Part shown: positions 6,040 to 12,791 of the stretch, one piece after another
How the letters are laid out: each line of letters begins with the position of its first letter
How positions within the stretch are numbered: the first letter of the stretch is position 1
DNA from: UMGS1470 sp051889215
GTDB taxonomy: Bacteria > Bacillota > Clostridia > Christensenellales > UBA1242
NCBI GenBank assembly: GCA_051889215.1
Contig: JBJFDC010000004.1
Coordinates: forward strand, 1-22,640
Reading direction: 5' to 3'
DNA: 22,640 nucleotides
Made by a program: the position numbers and the translations under genes
Notes under the pieces: generated by a model
The model's input: the letters and a program-made list of their open reading frames with translations, nothing else
The model's database searches: none
Told to the model about the DNA's origin: nothing

Positions 6040-7632
6040 ATGGTGAATAAATTTGGCAAGTGCCCGCAAAATAAATATATGAAAGAAAAAAGTTTTTTGA
6101 GAGGCGCGCTTGTTCTTGCGATTGGCGGAATCATTTGCAAAGTGCTGGGTGCGTTCTATCGTGTGCCACTTGCAAGCATTTTGGGTGATGTTGGAATGGG
6201 TGTTTACCAACTCATCTATCCTGTTTATGCTTTTTCCATTGTGTTTGTGACAAGTGGACTGACAAGTGCGCTTACATATGTTGTCAGTCGCAACAAAAAA
6301 ACATACAATTTGGGGAATTTAAAAAAATTTTTTTGGGCTTCGTTGTTGCTTTCAAGCATAATATGCTTGCTTGCGGGAGTGGGGTTTGTTGTTTTCTCTA
6401 ACAATATTGCACGATTGCTTGGAAATGTTGATGCGGGAGCGGGCTTTGTTGTTGCGGGATTAAGTGCTGTTTTTGCGGGTGTCATATCAACTTTTCGGGG
6501 CTGGTTTCAGGGCTTTGAAGACATGACTCCGACCGCAATATCACAAGTGTCGGAGCAAGTTCTCAAGGTTGGAATTGGGATTTGGCTTGCAATCGTGCTC
6601 GCCTCATTTGGCGTTTCATACGCTGTTGCAGGTGCATTTTTGGGCGTGCTTGCGGGTGAAGTTTTTGCAACAATTTATTTGTTGATTGTGTTTTTGTTGT
6701 CAAAAAAGAAATATGTTGATTTTTCAAAAAGCAAGAAAAAACTTTTGTTTTGGACTGCGACAAAAAAACTTGTTTCAAAGTGGTTTGCTTTTGGACTCAC
6801 GGGTTTTATTATTCCTCTCACTGTTGCGATTGATAGTTTTTTGGTCGTAAACTTGTTAAAACGAGCGGGGTTTGGCGAAAGTGTTTCCACTGCACTCTTT
6901 GGGATTCAGTCTGGAATGATTAATTCCCTAATAAATTTTCCAATGATTTTGGCGGTTGCATTGTCAACTTCAATAATCCCCAGCATAAGTTTTTTGGTTA
7001 AACAAAAAAAGATGGGTGAGGTCACCCAAAAAATCAATTTGTCGCTCAAACTTGTATTATTTTTTTCTGTTCCTTGTGCGCTCGGATTGATGGCGGTCTC
7101 TCAAAACATTTTGTTTATGTTCTATCCAAAACTATCCCCTCAAATGCATGATGTTGCCGTTGTTTTGCTCTTGATTTCGGCTTTTAATGTCGTGTATCTC
7201 GGCTTGCTTCAAATCACGTCATCAGTTTTGCAGTCGCTTGGTCATGTTTGTATTCCGGTTTTTAGCAGTCTTTTGGGGTGCTTGTTTAAAATCGCCCTAA
7301 CACTTATTCTTGTTCCGAATCCAAGTATAAATATTTATGGAAGTGCTGTTGCGGGAATTGTTGCATATCTCGTTCCTTGTGTTATAAACATTTTGATGTT
7401 GAGGCGCGAAATAAAAATAAACATTGGTTTTAAATTTGCCATGACATTGCTTGTCGCAAGCATTTTTATGGCGGGTGCAACACTGGCGATAAACTTGCTT
7501 TTGTTCTCTTCAACTGGACCAATTATCACATTGCTCATATGCGTGCTTTTTGCAGTCATTAGTTATTTTTCGATGATTTTTGGATTTGAAGGGCTGAAAT
7601 TTTCCGACTTTCAGACAACAAAAAAGGTTTAG
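6040..7632 (+). CDS. SpoVB/MurJ-like polysaccharide flippase (MOP superfamily)
   Basis: This is a polytopic membrane protein of about 518-530 residues with roughly 12-14 hydrophobic segments. Its N-terminus, FLRGALVLAIGGIICKVLGA followed by FYRVPLASILGDVGMGVYQ, is typical of the SpoVB/Wzx-like flippases that move lipid-linked cell-wall or polysaccharide precursors across the membrane. SpoVB homologues act in spore cortex synthesis, while close relatives act in vegetative envelope building, so the exact role is open. The start is uncertain: ATG 6040 has a weak GGGG (6032-6035) before it, GTG 6037 and 6043 are neighbours, and ATG 6079 fits the family N-terminus best but has no ribosome binding site. 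The HU-like gene follows 28 nt downstream, probably co-transcribed. Confidence 0.85.
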   Translation: MVNKFGKCPQNKYMKEKSFLRGALVLAIGGIICKVLGAFYRVPLASILGDVGMGVYQLIYPVYAFSIVFVTSGLTSALTYVVSRNKKTYNLGNLKKFFWASLLLSSIICLLAGVGFVVFSNNIARLLGNVDAGAGFVVAGLSAVFAGVISTFRGWFQGFEDMTPTAISQVSEQVLKVGIGIWLAIVLASFGVSYAVAGAFLGVLAGEVFATIYLLIVFLLSKKKYVDFSKSKKKLLFWTATKKLVSKWFAFGLTGFIIPLTVAIDSFLVVNLLKRAGFGESVSTALFGIQSGMINSLINFPMILAVALSTSIIPSISFLVKQKKMGEVTQKINLSLKLVLFFSVPCALGLMAVSQNILFMFYPKLSPQMHDVAVVLLLISAFNVVYLGLLQITSSVLQSLGHVCIPVFSSLLGCLFKIALTLILVPNPSINIYGSAVAGIVAYLVPCVINILMLRREIKINIGFKFAMTLLVASIFMAGATLAINLLLFSSTGPIITLLICVLFAVISYFSMIFGFEGLKFSDFQTTKKV

Positions 7633-7660
7633 AATTTTTTTTGTTGACAAAAATGAGTCT

Positions 7661-7933
7661 ATGAACAAAAACCAGTTTTATAAAATATGTGCAAAAAAGT
7701 GCGGCACAAATGAAAAACAAATACACGTTTTTATGTCGGGACTAAAAAGCGCGCTTGTTGAAGTCCTTAATCTCGGAGAAAATGTCAACATAAATGGTTT
7801 GGGGAAATTTTATGTCAAAGTCCGTCCGCCACGAACTATAACAAACAATCTCAACGGCAAAGAAGTGCTCGTTGACCAGAAGTTTTCTGTTGCATTCCGC
7901 GGTTCAAAAAAGTTGTCAAAACAAATTGGTTGA
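7661..7933 (+). CDS. Divergent HU/IHF-family DNA-binding protein
   Basis: The 90-residue product has the length and layout of HU. Two N-terminal helices are followed by GLGKFYVKVRPPR, which matches the conserved G-x-G-x-F-x-V-x-x-R-x-x-R, and then the DNA-gripping beta arm and a C-terminal helix. HU bends DNA and organises the nucleoid. Two differences stand out. The arm tip reads TNNLNGKE, so the proline that normally intercalates DNA (HU Pro63) is Asn. The usual PAF motif near the end is SVAF. It may be a specialised paralogue with weaker bending. There is no good ribosome binding site before ATG 7661, so translation may depend on the flippase gene 28 nt upstream. A terminator overlaps its stop codon. 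Confidence 0.88.
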   Translation: MNKNQFYKICAKKCGTNEKQIHVFMSGLKSALVEVLNLGENVNINGLGKFYVKVRPPRTITNNLNGKEVLVDQKFSVAFRGSKKLSKQIG

Positions 7934-7959
7934 CCAAAATATTTGGTCAAAATTTTTTT
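7930..7959 (+). terminator. Terminator overlapping the HU-like stop codon
   Basis: TTGACCAAA (7930-7938) pairs with TTTGGTCAA (7942-7950) around a 3-nt loop, followed by AA and seven T. The stem includes the last bases of the HU-like gene. It argues that dus starts a new transcription unit. Confidence 0.8.
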
Positions 7960-7971
7960 ATGTGTTATAAC
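7943..7971 (+). promoter_or_regulatory. Promoter of dus-pgk-tpiA, possibly giving a leaderless mRNA
   Basis: TTGGTC (7943-7948) and TATAAC (7966-7971) are 17 nt apart, with TG at 7963-7964 giving a TG-N extended -10. Six bases separate the -10 box from the GTG at 7978, so transcription could start at the start codon. The -35 box lies in the right arm of the preceding terminator. Confidence 0.6.
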
Positions 7972-7977
7972 AAAATT

Positions 7978-8931
7978 GTGAAAATAAAAAATGTTGAACT
8001 CAAAAACAATTTGGTGCTTGCACCCATGGCGGGAGTGAGTGATGTTGGCTTTCGAAACCTTGCTCTCGGTTTTGGTGCGGGACTTGTGACGACCGAAATG
8101 GTCAGTGCAAGAGCGATGCGATTTGGCAGCAAAAACACATTTTCGTTGCTGGAGACACTTGAAGACGAGCGACCTGTTGCGGTTCAACTTTTTGGGCATG
8201 ACCCAGTCGATTTTGAATATGCACTCTCTTGTGGTGCTCTTGATAAATTTGATATCATCGACCTCAATTTTGGTTGCCCCGCTCCAAAGATTGTCAAAAA
8301 CGGAGAAGGCAGTGCGCTCATGCGAGATTTGCCGCTTGCGGGAAAGATTGTTGAGACGTGTGTGAAAAACACAAGCAAGCCCGTCACTGTCAAATTTCGC
8401 AAATCATTTTTTGAAGACGGCTTGGAGTGCGTGGAACTTGCAAAAATTTGTGAGGAGTGTGGCGCGAGTGCGCTAACAATTCACGGAAGAACTCGACCTC
8501 AAATGTATTCGGGGAATGTTGACCTTGAAGCAATCGCAGATGTAAAAAGCGCTGTTCATATTCCTGTCTTTGGCAATGGTGATGTCGTTGATGAGCAGAG
8601 TTTGGAAAGAATGAAAAAAACAGGAGTTGACGGAGTGGCGATTGGTCGAGGTGCACAAGGCAAACCTTGGATATTTGAGGAATTGACTCGGGGCGAGCGG
8701 GTTGAAGTGGACAAATTTGACATTATTTGTCGGCATATTGAAATTTTGAAGAAGTTTTATTCCGAAAACCATATAAATGTTTACATCAGAAAGCATCTTT
8801 TGTGGTATCTTAAAGATGAACAAAATGCAAAGCAAGAAAAGATTAAAATTGTGACAGCCAAAACTCTTGATGAGTCAATGCGGATTTTAAAAAATTATTT
8901 TGAGGGGAGAAAAAATGAAAAAAACAATTAG
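7978..8931 (+). CDS. dus: tRNA-dihydrouridine synthase (DusB-like)
   Basis: This flavoenzyme reduces specific uridines of tRNA to dihydrouridine using FMN and NADPH. The sequence shows the FMN-barrel start LAPMAGVSD, the catalytic loop DLNFGCPAPKIVKNGEGSAL with the active-site Cys (about residue 100), the HGRTRPQMYSG motif and GVAIGRGAQGKPWIF. The length, 317 residues, is normal. I chose GTG 7978 because the family begins with KIKNVELKN at this point; TTG 7930 overlaps the HU stop inside a terminator, and ATG 7960 would add a non-family extension. No ribosome binding site precedes 7978, but a promoter ends 6 nt before it, suggesting a leaderless message. It overlaps pgk by 17 nt. Confidence 0.93.
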   Translation: MKIKNVELKNNLVLAPMAGVSDVGFRNLALGFGAGLVTTEMVSARAMRFGSKNTFSLLETLEDERPVAVQLFGHDPVDFEYALSCGALDKFDIIDLNFGCPAPKIVKNGEGSALMRDLPLAGKIVETCVKNTSKPVTVKFRKSFFEDGLECVELAKICEECGASALTIHGRTRPQMYSGNVDLEAIADVKSAVHIPVFGNGDVVDEQSLERMKKTGVDGVAIGRGAQGKPWIFEELTRGERVEVDKFDIICRHIEILKKFYSENHINVYIRKHLLWYLKDEQNAKQEKIKIVTAKTLDESMRILKNYFEGRKNEKNN

Positions 8932-10102
8932 AGATGTTGATTTGAAAAACAAAAAAGTTTTGTTGCGAGTGGATTTTAATGTTCCGCTTGACGCAAACGG
9001 AAATGTGTCAGACGACAAAAGAATTGTTGCCGCGCTCCCAACAATAAACTATCTCATCAAGCAGGGTTGCAAAGTTATTCTTGTGTCGCATCTGGGTCGT
9101 CCAAACGGTTATGACAAAACTCTCAGCATGTTGCCGGTTGCAAAAAGGTTGATTGAACTCGTTGAGTGCAAAGTGTTCGTTGCGAGCGATGTTGTTGGAC
9201 CCGATGCAAAAGCCAAAGCGCAAAAACTCAAATGCGGACAAATTCTCGTGCTTGAAAACGTAAGATTTGAAAAAGGTGAAGAAGAGAATGACGAAAATCT
9301 CGCAAAAGAACTTGCAAGTCTTGCAGAATTTTATGTCAATGACGCATTTGGAACTGCACATCGCAAACATGCTTCGACCTATGGAGTTGCGCGCCTTTTG
9401 CCAAATGCCCTCGGGTTTTTGATGGGAAAAGAAACCAACACAATCACTTGTGCACTTGAAAAACCGGATAGGCCATTTGTTGCAGTTATGGGAGGGAGCA
9501 AGGTTGCGGATAAAATCGGAATGCTGCAAAATCTTTTGACGAGAGCAGATACACTTCTTGTTGGTGGGGCAATGGCTTTTACGTTTCTCAAGGCAGAAGG
9601 CAAAAATGTTGGAATGTCAAAGGTTGACGATGACGGATTAAAAACCGCCCAAGAACTCATGGAACAAGCGCAAAAAATGGGCAAAACTCTGGTTCTTCCA
9701 GTCGATGTCGTGTGTGCAAAAGAGATTGACAAGTCTGCTCGCGCTCGAAAATTTTCGGTTAATAAAATTCCAACAAACCAAATCGGACTTGACATCGGAC
9801 CAAAAACTCGAAGAATTTTTGCAAAATACATCAAATCCGCTCACACTGTGATTTGGAATGGCCCAATGGGAGTGTTTGAAATGCCAAAATTCGAAAAAGG
9901 AACAAAAAAAGTTGCGTTGGCTTTGACAAAAGTCAAAGGCACAACAATTGTTGGCGGAGGAGATAGCGCACTTGCTGCAAAATTCTATGGGATTTCAAAA
10001 AAAGTCACCCATGTCTCAACTGGCGGCGGCGCAACACTAAAACTTCTTGAAGGCAAAGTGCTTCCTTGTGTTGATGTGATTTCAGATATGGAGGAAAAAT
10101 GA
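8915..10102 (+). CDS. pgk: Phosphoglycerate kinase
   Basis: The 395-residue enzyme makes 3-phosphoglycerate and ATP from 1,3-bisphosphoglycerate and ADP in glycolysis. It shows all the signatures: VLLRVDFNVPLD, SHLGRPNG for substrate binding, FYVNDAFGTAHRKHAST, AVMGGSKVADKI, VIWNGPMGVFE, GGGDSALAA and the C-terminal STGGGATLKLLEG phosphate loop. ATG 8915 is preferred because GAGGGGAG (8902-8909) precedes it; the TTG at 8900 would put that site inside the gene. The start lies within the end of dus (17-nt overlap), so translation is probably coupled. tpiA follows with a 4-nt ATGA overlap. No gapA, gpm or eno gene is adjacent. Confidence 0.97.
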   Translation: MKKTIRDVDLKNKKVLLRVDFNVPLDANGNVSDDKRIVAALPTINYLIKQGCKVILVSHLGRPNGYDKTLSMLPVAKRLIELVECKVFVASDVVGPDAKAKAQKLKCGQILVLENVRFEKGEEENDENLAKELASLAEFYVNDAFGTAHRKHASTYGVARLLPNALGFLMGKETNTITCALEKPDRPFVAVMGGSKVADKIGMLQNLLTRADTLLVGGAMAFTFLKAEGKNVGMSKVDDDGLKTAQELMEQAQKMGKTLVLPVDVVCAKEIDKSARARKFSVNKIPTNQIGLDIGPKTRRIFAKYIKSAHTVIWNGPMGVFEMPKFEKGTKKVALALTKVKGTTIVGGGDSALAAKFYGISKKVTHVSTGGGATLKLLEGKVLPCVDVISDMEEK

Positions 10103-10842
10103 AAAAAATTGTCATTGCAAATTTCAAAATGAATCAAACTCCAAGCGAAACAAAAGATTATATGATTGACCTTGTTTCGCGCATGAAAGGTGAGGACACA
10201 AAAGTTGTTGTTTGTCCTCCGTTCACTTCTTTGGCAAAAGCATATTCGCTCACAAAAAAGACAAATGTTTTGCTTGGCGCACAGAATTTCCATTATGAAG
10301 AAAAAGGCGCTCACACTGGAGAAATCAGTGCCTCAATGCTAAAAGAGGTTGGGGCAGAATATGTTATTGTTGGGCATAGTGAAAGACGGAAAGAATTCAA
10401 AGAAACAAATGTCGTCGTCAACAAAAAAATCAAGGCGGCGCTCGGAAATGACCTCAAGGTGATTTTCTGTGTCGGCGAAACACAAAATGAAAGAAATGCA
10501 AACCGCACAGAAGAAATTCTTAAAACAGAAATTGAGCAAGGCCTTTCGGGGCTTTATGAAAATGAACTCGAAGGCATTGTTGTGGCATATGAACCAATTT
10601 GGGCAATCGGCACAGGCGTGAATGCAACAGAAAAACAAATATCGTCCGCAATGTCCACGATACGGAAAATTATCAAAGAACTTTTTTCAGCAAAAGCGGC
10701 AAAAGAAATTGTTGTTGTGTATGGCGGAAGCGTGAACAAGCAGAACGCAAAAAAGATTATGTCAATAAAAAATGTTGACGGCGTTTTGGTTGGGGGAGCA
10801 AGTCTTGTCGCCGAAGATTTTTTTGAAATAATCAAAAGTTAA
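10099..10842 (+). CDS. tpiA: Triosephosphate isomerase
   Basis: The 247-residue TIM-barrel enzyme interconverts dihydroxyacetone phosphate and glyceraldehyde 3-phosphate. Catalytic parts are present: Asn8 and Lys10 in ANFKMN (the usual GNWKMN, with Trp replaced by Phe), the histidine of VIVGHSERR, the glutamate of VAYEPIWAIGTG with its flexible loop, and the phosphate-binding YGGSV and GVLVGGASL motifs. The start codon overlaps the pgk stop (ATGA), with GGAGG at about 10090-10094, so pgk and tpiA are translated from one message. A very AT-rich spacer and a bidirectional terminator follow. Confidence 0.97.
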   Translation: MKKIVIANFKMNQTPSETKDYMIDLVSRMKGEDTKVVVCPPFTSLAKAYSLTKKTNVLLGAQNFHYEEKGAHTGEISASMLKEVGAEYVIVGHSERRKEFKETNVVVNKKIKAALGNDLKVIFCVGETQNERNANRTEEILKTEIEQGLSGLYENELEGIVVAYEPIWAIGTGVNATEKQISSAMSTIRKIIKELFSAKAAKEIVVVYGGSVNKQNAKKIMSIKNVDGVLVGGASLVAEDFFEIIKS

Positions 10843-10960
10843 AGAAAATAAATAAAAATAATTAAAAATAATTAAAAATTAACATAAAAAAATTAATTTT
10901 TATTAAAAAAAATAAAAAAAAGTTGTTTTCTATTCGTTTATTAAAGCGGAGAAAAAATAA
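10843..10960. other. Extremely AT-rich spacer
   Basis: The first 80 bases after tpiA contain almost no G or C, with many short A and T tracts, mostly A on the plus strand. No gene or promoter is supported. It may be easily melted or curved DNA between the convergent tpiA and rplI units. Confidence 0.6.
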
Positions 10961-10992
10961 AAAATGCTATAAAAATTTATAGCATTTTTTGA
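10961..10992. terminator. Bidirectional terminator between tpiA and rplI
   Basis: AAAATGCTATAAA (10961-10973) pairs with TTTATAGCATTTT (10976-10988), with T-rich runs on both strands. It ends the dus-pgk-tpiA unit from one side and rplI from the other. Confidence 0.85.
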
Positions 10993-11008
10993 TTATTTTG
11001 TTTGTGAC

Positions 11009-11452
11009 CTATTCGCCGACGACGTCAACTTTGATTTTTGTTGAAACGCCTTGGAATAGTTTGATTTCAACTTCGTGAATGCCGATTGTCTTGATTGGAG
11101 AGGAAAGGTCGATTTTTTTCTTTTCAATGTCAAAACCGATTTTTTCAAGCGCTTCAGAAATGTTTTGAGCGGTTATTGAACCAAAGATTTTTCCGTTTTC
11201 GCCACATTTTATTGCAAGTCGAACGACTTTTCCTTTTAGTTTTTCAGCGAGATTTTGTGCTTCTTTTTTTTGTTCAGCGTAGTGAAAATCCGCTGCGTTC
11301 TTTTGCGCTTTGTTTTCTGCAACATTTGCGTTCGTTGCAAGTTTTGCAAGTCCATTTTTCAACAAATAGTTTTTTGCATATCCATCTGAAACTTCTTTGA
11401 TTTCACCAGATTTTCCAAGTGCTTTGACGTCTTTTGTTAAAATGATTTTCAT
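11009..11452 (-). CDS. rplI: 50S ribosomal protein L9
   Basis: The 147-residue product starts MKIILTKDVKALGKSGEIKEVSDGYAKNYL (shown here in part as its conserved N-domain) and ends in the L9 C-domain after the long connecting helix rich in Lys, Glu and Ala. L9 binds 23S rRNA and limits frame slippage. The N-domain contact residues (GYAKNYLLKNGLA) are intact. GAGGTGA lies just before the ATG. It is transcribed alone from a clear promoter here rather than with dnaB or rpsR, its neighbours in many other bacteria. Confidence 0.96.
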   Translation of the reverse strand: MKIILTKDVKALGKSGEIKEVSDGYAKNYLLKNGLAKLATNANVAENKAQKNAADFHYAEQKKEAQNLAEKLKGKVVRLAIKCGENGKIFGSITAQNISEALEKIGFDIEKKKIDLSSPIKTIGIHEVEIKLFQGVSTKIKVDVVGE

Positions 11453-11469
11453 GATTTCACCTCGTTGTT

Positions 11470-11499
11470 ATTTTAGAATAATTTTTGTCTTTCTGTCAA
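11470..11499 (-). promoter_or_regulatory. Promoter of rplI
   Basis: On the minus strand a perfect TTGACA (11494-11499) is followed by TAAAAT (11470-11475) with an 18-nt spacer. It lies in the 67-bp gap shared with the divergent cysteine-rich gene. Confidence 0.75.
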
Positions 11500-11519
11500 T
11501 CATTAAACGGGAGAAAGAT

Positions 11520-11828
11520 ATGGATATAAAATGTAGAAAAACCGAATGTAAATATAACGACAAGTTTGTGTGTGGGGCAAAAAAAATTGATGTTGACAAA
11601 ACTCATATTTGCAAGACTTTTGAACTTGATGATAAAAAAGCACCCGACACAAGCAAATTGATATTGTTGAAAAAGGTGGAATATGCGCCTTTTCGTCACT
11701 GCAAAAACATTTTTATTGAATGCAAGGAAAAATGTCTATTCAACGATGGAGGGCAATGCAAGGCAAATGGGATTTTGATTAATGTTCAAAAAGAAGCACC
11801 AAAGTGTTTGACCTATTTGAAAAAATGA
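11520..11828 (+). CDS. Cysteine-rich protein with two DUF1540-like repeats
   Basis: The 102-residue protein starts at ATG 11520 after GGGAGA; an in-frame extension back to 11397 would run into the rplI gene and is rejected. The N-terminal half reads C5-x4-C10-x-YN-x4-C18-x-A-x2-I...C31-x-TF, the DUF1540 pattern. The C-terminal half repeats it as C-x3-C-x-FN-x4-C-x-A...C-x-TY. The spacing suggests two small metal-binding modules in tandem. DUF1540 proteins occur widely in Clostridia, but no function is established. It diverges from rplI. Confidence 0.8.
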   Translation: MDIKCRKTECKYNDKFVCGAKKIDVDKTHICKTFELDDKKAPDTSKLILLKKVEYAPFRHCKNIFIECKEKCLFNDGGQCKANGILINVQKEAPKCLTYLKK

Positions 11829-11845
11829 TTGGGCAAGGAATTTGT

Positions 11846-12121
11846 TTATAAAATATAATCTTTGTCGCCACCATAATTTTCTTCTTGCTCATAATATTTT
11901 TCGTTGTGCTCGGGGTCGGACAGTTCTTCAATGGTTTTGTCGGCGACATTGTTTTTTTGTTCAATTTCAACAAGTTCTTGATTTGCCTCGTATTTTTGAT
12001 TTTCAAGTTTATGAAGCTGGACATTTTGAACGATGAGAATGATTATCAAAGACAAAACAACTGCGGTCACAGCAATGAACGCAATTTTTATTTTGTTTTT
12101 AATCTTCTTTTCTTTTTCCAT
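11846..12121 (-). CDS. divIC: DivIC/FtsB-like septum formation protein
   Basis: The 91-residue product has a short basic cytoplasmic start, one membrane span (about residues 13-32) and then a coiled-coil-like segment (QNVQLHKLENQKYEANQELVEIEQ). The end, LSDPEHNEKYYEQEENYG, resembles the conserved C-terminus of DivIC/FtsB. These proteins join FtsL and DivIB in the divisome and promote septal wall synthesis in division and sporulation. The assignment is supported by position: it lies directly after yabQ, as in Bacillus subtilis, with a 23-nt overlap between the genes. Confidence 0.82.
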   Translation of the reverse strand: MEKEKKIKNKIKIAFIAVTAVVLSLIIILIVQNVQLHKLENQKYEANQELVEIEQKNNVADKTIEELSDPEHNEKYYEQEENYGGDKDYIL

Positions 12122-12476
12122 GTCTTGATTTCTGTCGCTCGTTTATCCTTTGTTTGATTTTTTCAAAAGCATTATACCAAAGGTCATAAAACTTTGCAAT
12201 TATTTTGCCAAAAGTGATGCGCTGAATGACGATTGCAAGAAATGCTGCCAAAAAACAAAACCAACGCATTTCGCCATAATTTTTTGACAAAACAACCAAA
12301 TAAAAGATAATCAAAATCACTGATGTCGCCAAAAAATTGAATATATTTTTGACGACATTATTTTTTGCTGTTAATTGATATATGAGTGCGCTGACGTCAT
12401 ACAAAAAAGATGAGGCGAATACAACAAAAAAGATAATCAAAAAGGTGGAAAACTGAAACTGCACAGAATATAGCAT
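12099..12476 (-). CDS. yabQ: Spore cortex biosynthesis protein YabQ
   Basis: The 125-residue protein has about four hydrophobic segments and ends in a strongly basic tail (KIKQRINERQKSRHGKRKED). YabQ is a sporulation membrane protein needed for cortex formation in Bacillus; sequence similarity is weak by eye, so the call rests on size, topology and the yabP-yabQ-divIC order. Its start ATG overlaps the yabP stop by one base (TAATG), and its 3' end overlaps divIC, so the three genes should be translated as one coupled unit. Confidence 0.8.
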   Translation of the reverse strand: MLYSVQFQFSTFLIIFFVVFASSFLYDVSALIYQLTAKNNVVKNIFNFLATSVILIIFYLVVLSKNYGEMRWFCFLAAFLAIVIQRITFGKIIAKFYDLWYNAFEKIKQRINERQKSRHGKRKED

Positions 12477-12742
12477 TATTTCAAAATCCTTTTGAGAAAG
12501 CCCCCTTTGGTTTTGCTTGTTGTGTATTTTATTGCATCAAAAAGTCCAGTTGCTTCAATGCTGCCGCTTTCAACATCAAGTTTTGTGACCAGCATGTCGT
12601 TCCCAAATATCAAAAGACCGCTCCCATATGCCTCAACACTGATTGCGGTGGGACTGATTGAAATGACTTTTGTCACACCTGTGAGAGTGAGTTTTGAGCG
12701 GTTGAAAAGTGTTATATTATTGTCTTTTAGGGAATTTTCCAT
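12476..12742 (-). CDS. yabP: Sporulation protein YabP
   Basis: The 88-residue product is a small beta-rich YabP/YqfC-type protein: RSKLTLTGVTKVISISPTAI, then the characteristic G-x-LLIFGNDM-x-VTKLDVESG and AIKYT. YabP is made in the mother cell and is needed for spore cortex or coat assembly in Bacillus. GGAGG stands 6 nt before the ATG in the sequence GGAGGTTTTTTATGG. A sigma-E-like promoter lies just upstream. The gene is first in the yabP-yabQ-divIC unit. Confidence 0.9.
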   Translation of the reverse strand: MENSLKDNNITLFNRSKLTLTGVTKVISISPTAISVEAYGSGLLIFGNDMLVTKLDVESGSIEATGLFDAIKYTTSKTKGGFLKRILK

Positions 12743-12762
12743 AAAAAACCTCCATACAACCT

Positions 12763-12791
12763 AATGTATGAAGGAAAAACTGCTTTTATGA
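12763..12791 (-). promoter_or_regulatory. Sigma-E-like sporulation promoter of yabP
   Basis: On the minus strand, CATACATT (12763-12770) matches the sigma-E -10 consensus (CATACAnT), and TCATAAA (12785-12791) resembles the sigma-E -35 box, 14 nt away. yabP is known to be sigma-E controlled in B. subtilis. The -35 box overlaps the end of comF. Confidence 0.7.

Noticed and set aside
7644..7649. TTGACA before the HU-like gene
   Set aside because: No -10 box lies at suitable distance before or near ATG 7661; the gene is more likely co-transcribed with the flippase.
11397..11519. N-terminal extension of the DUF1540-like gene
   Set aside because: It would run through the rplI start region and promoter, and a ribosome binding site exists directly before ATG 11520.
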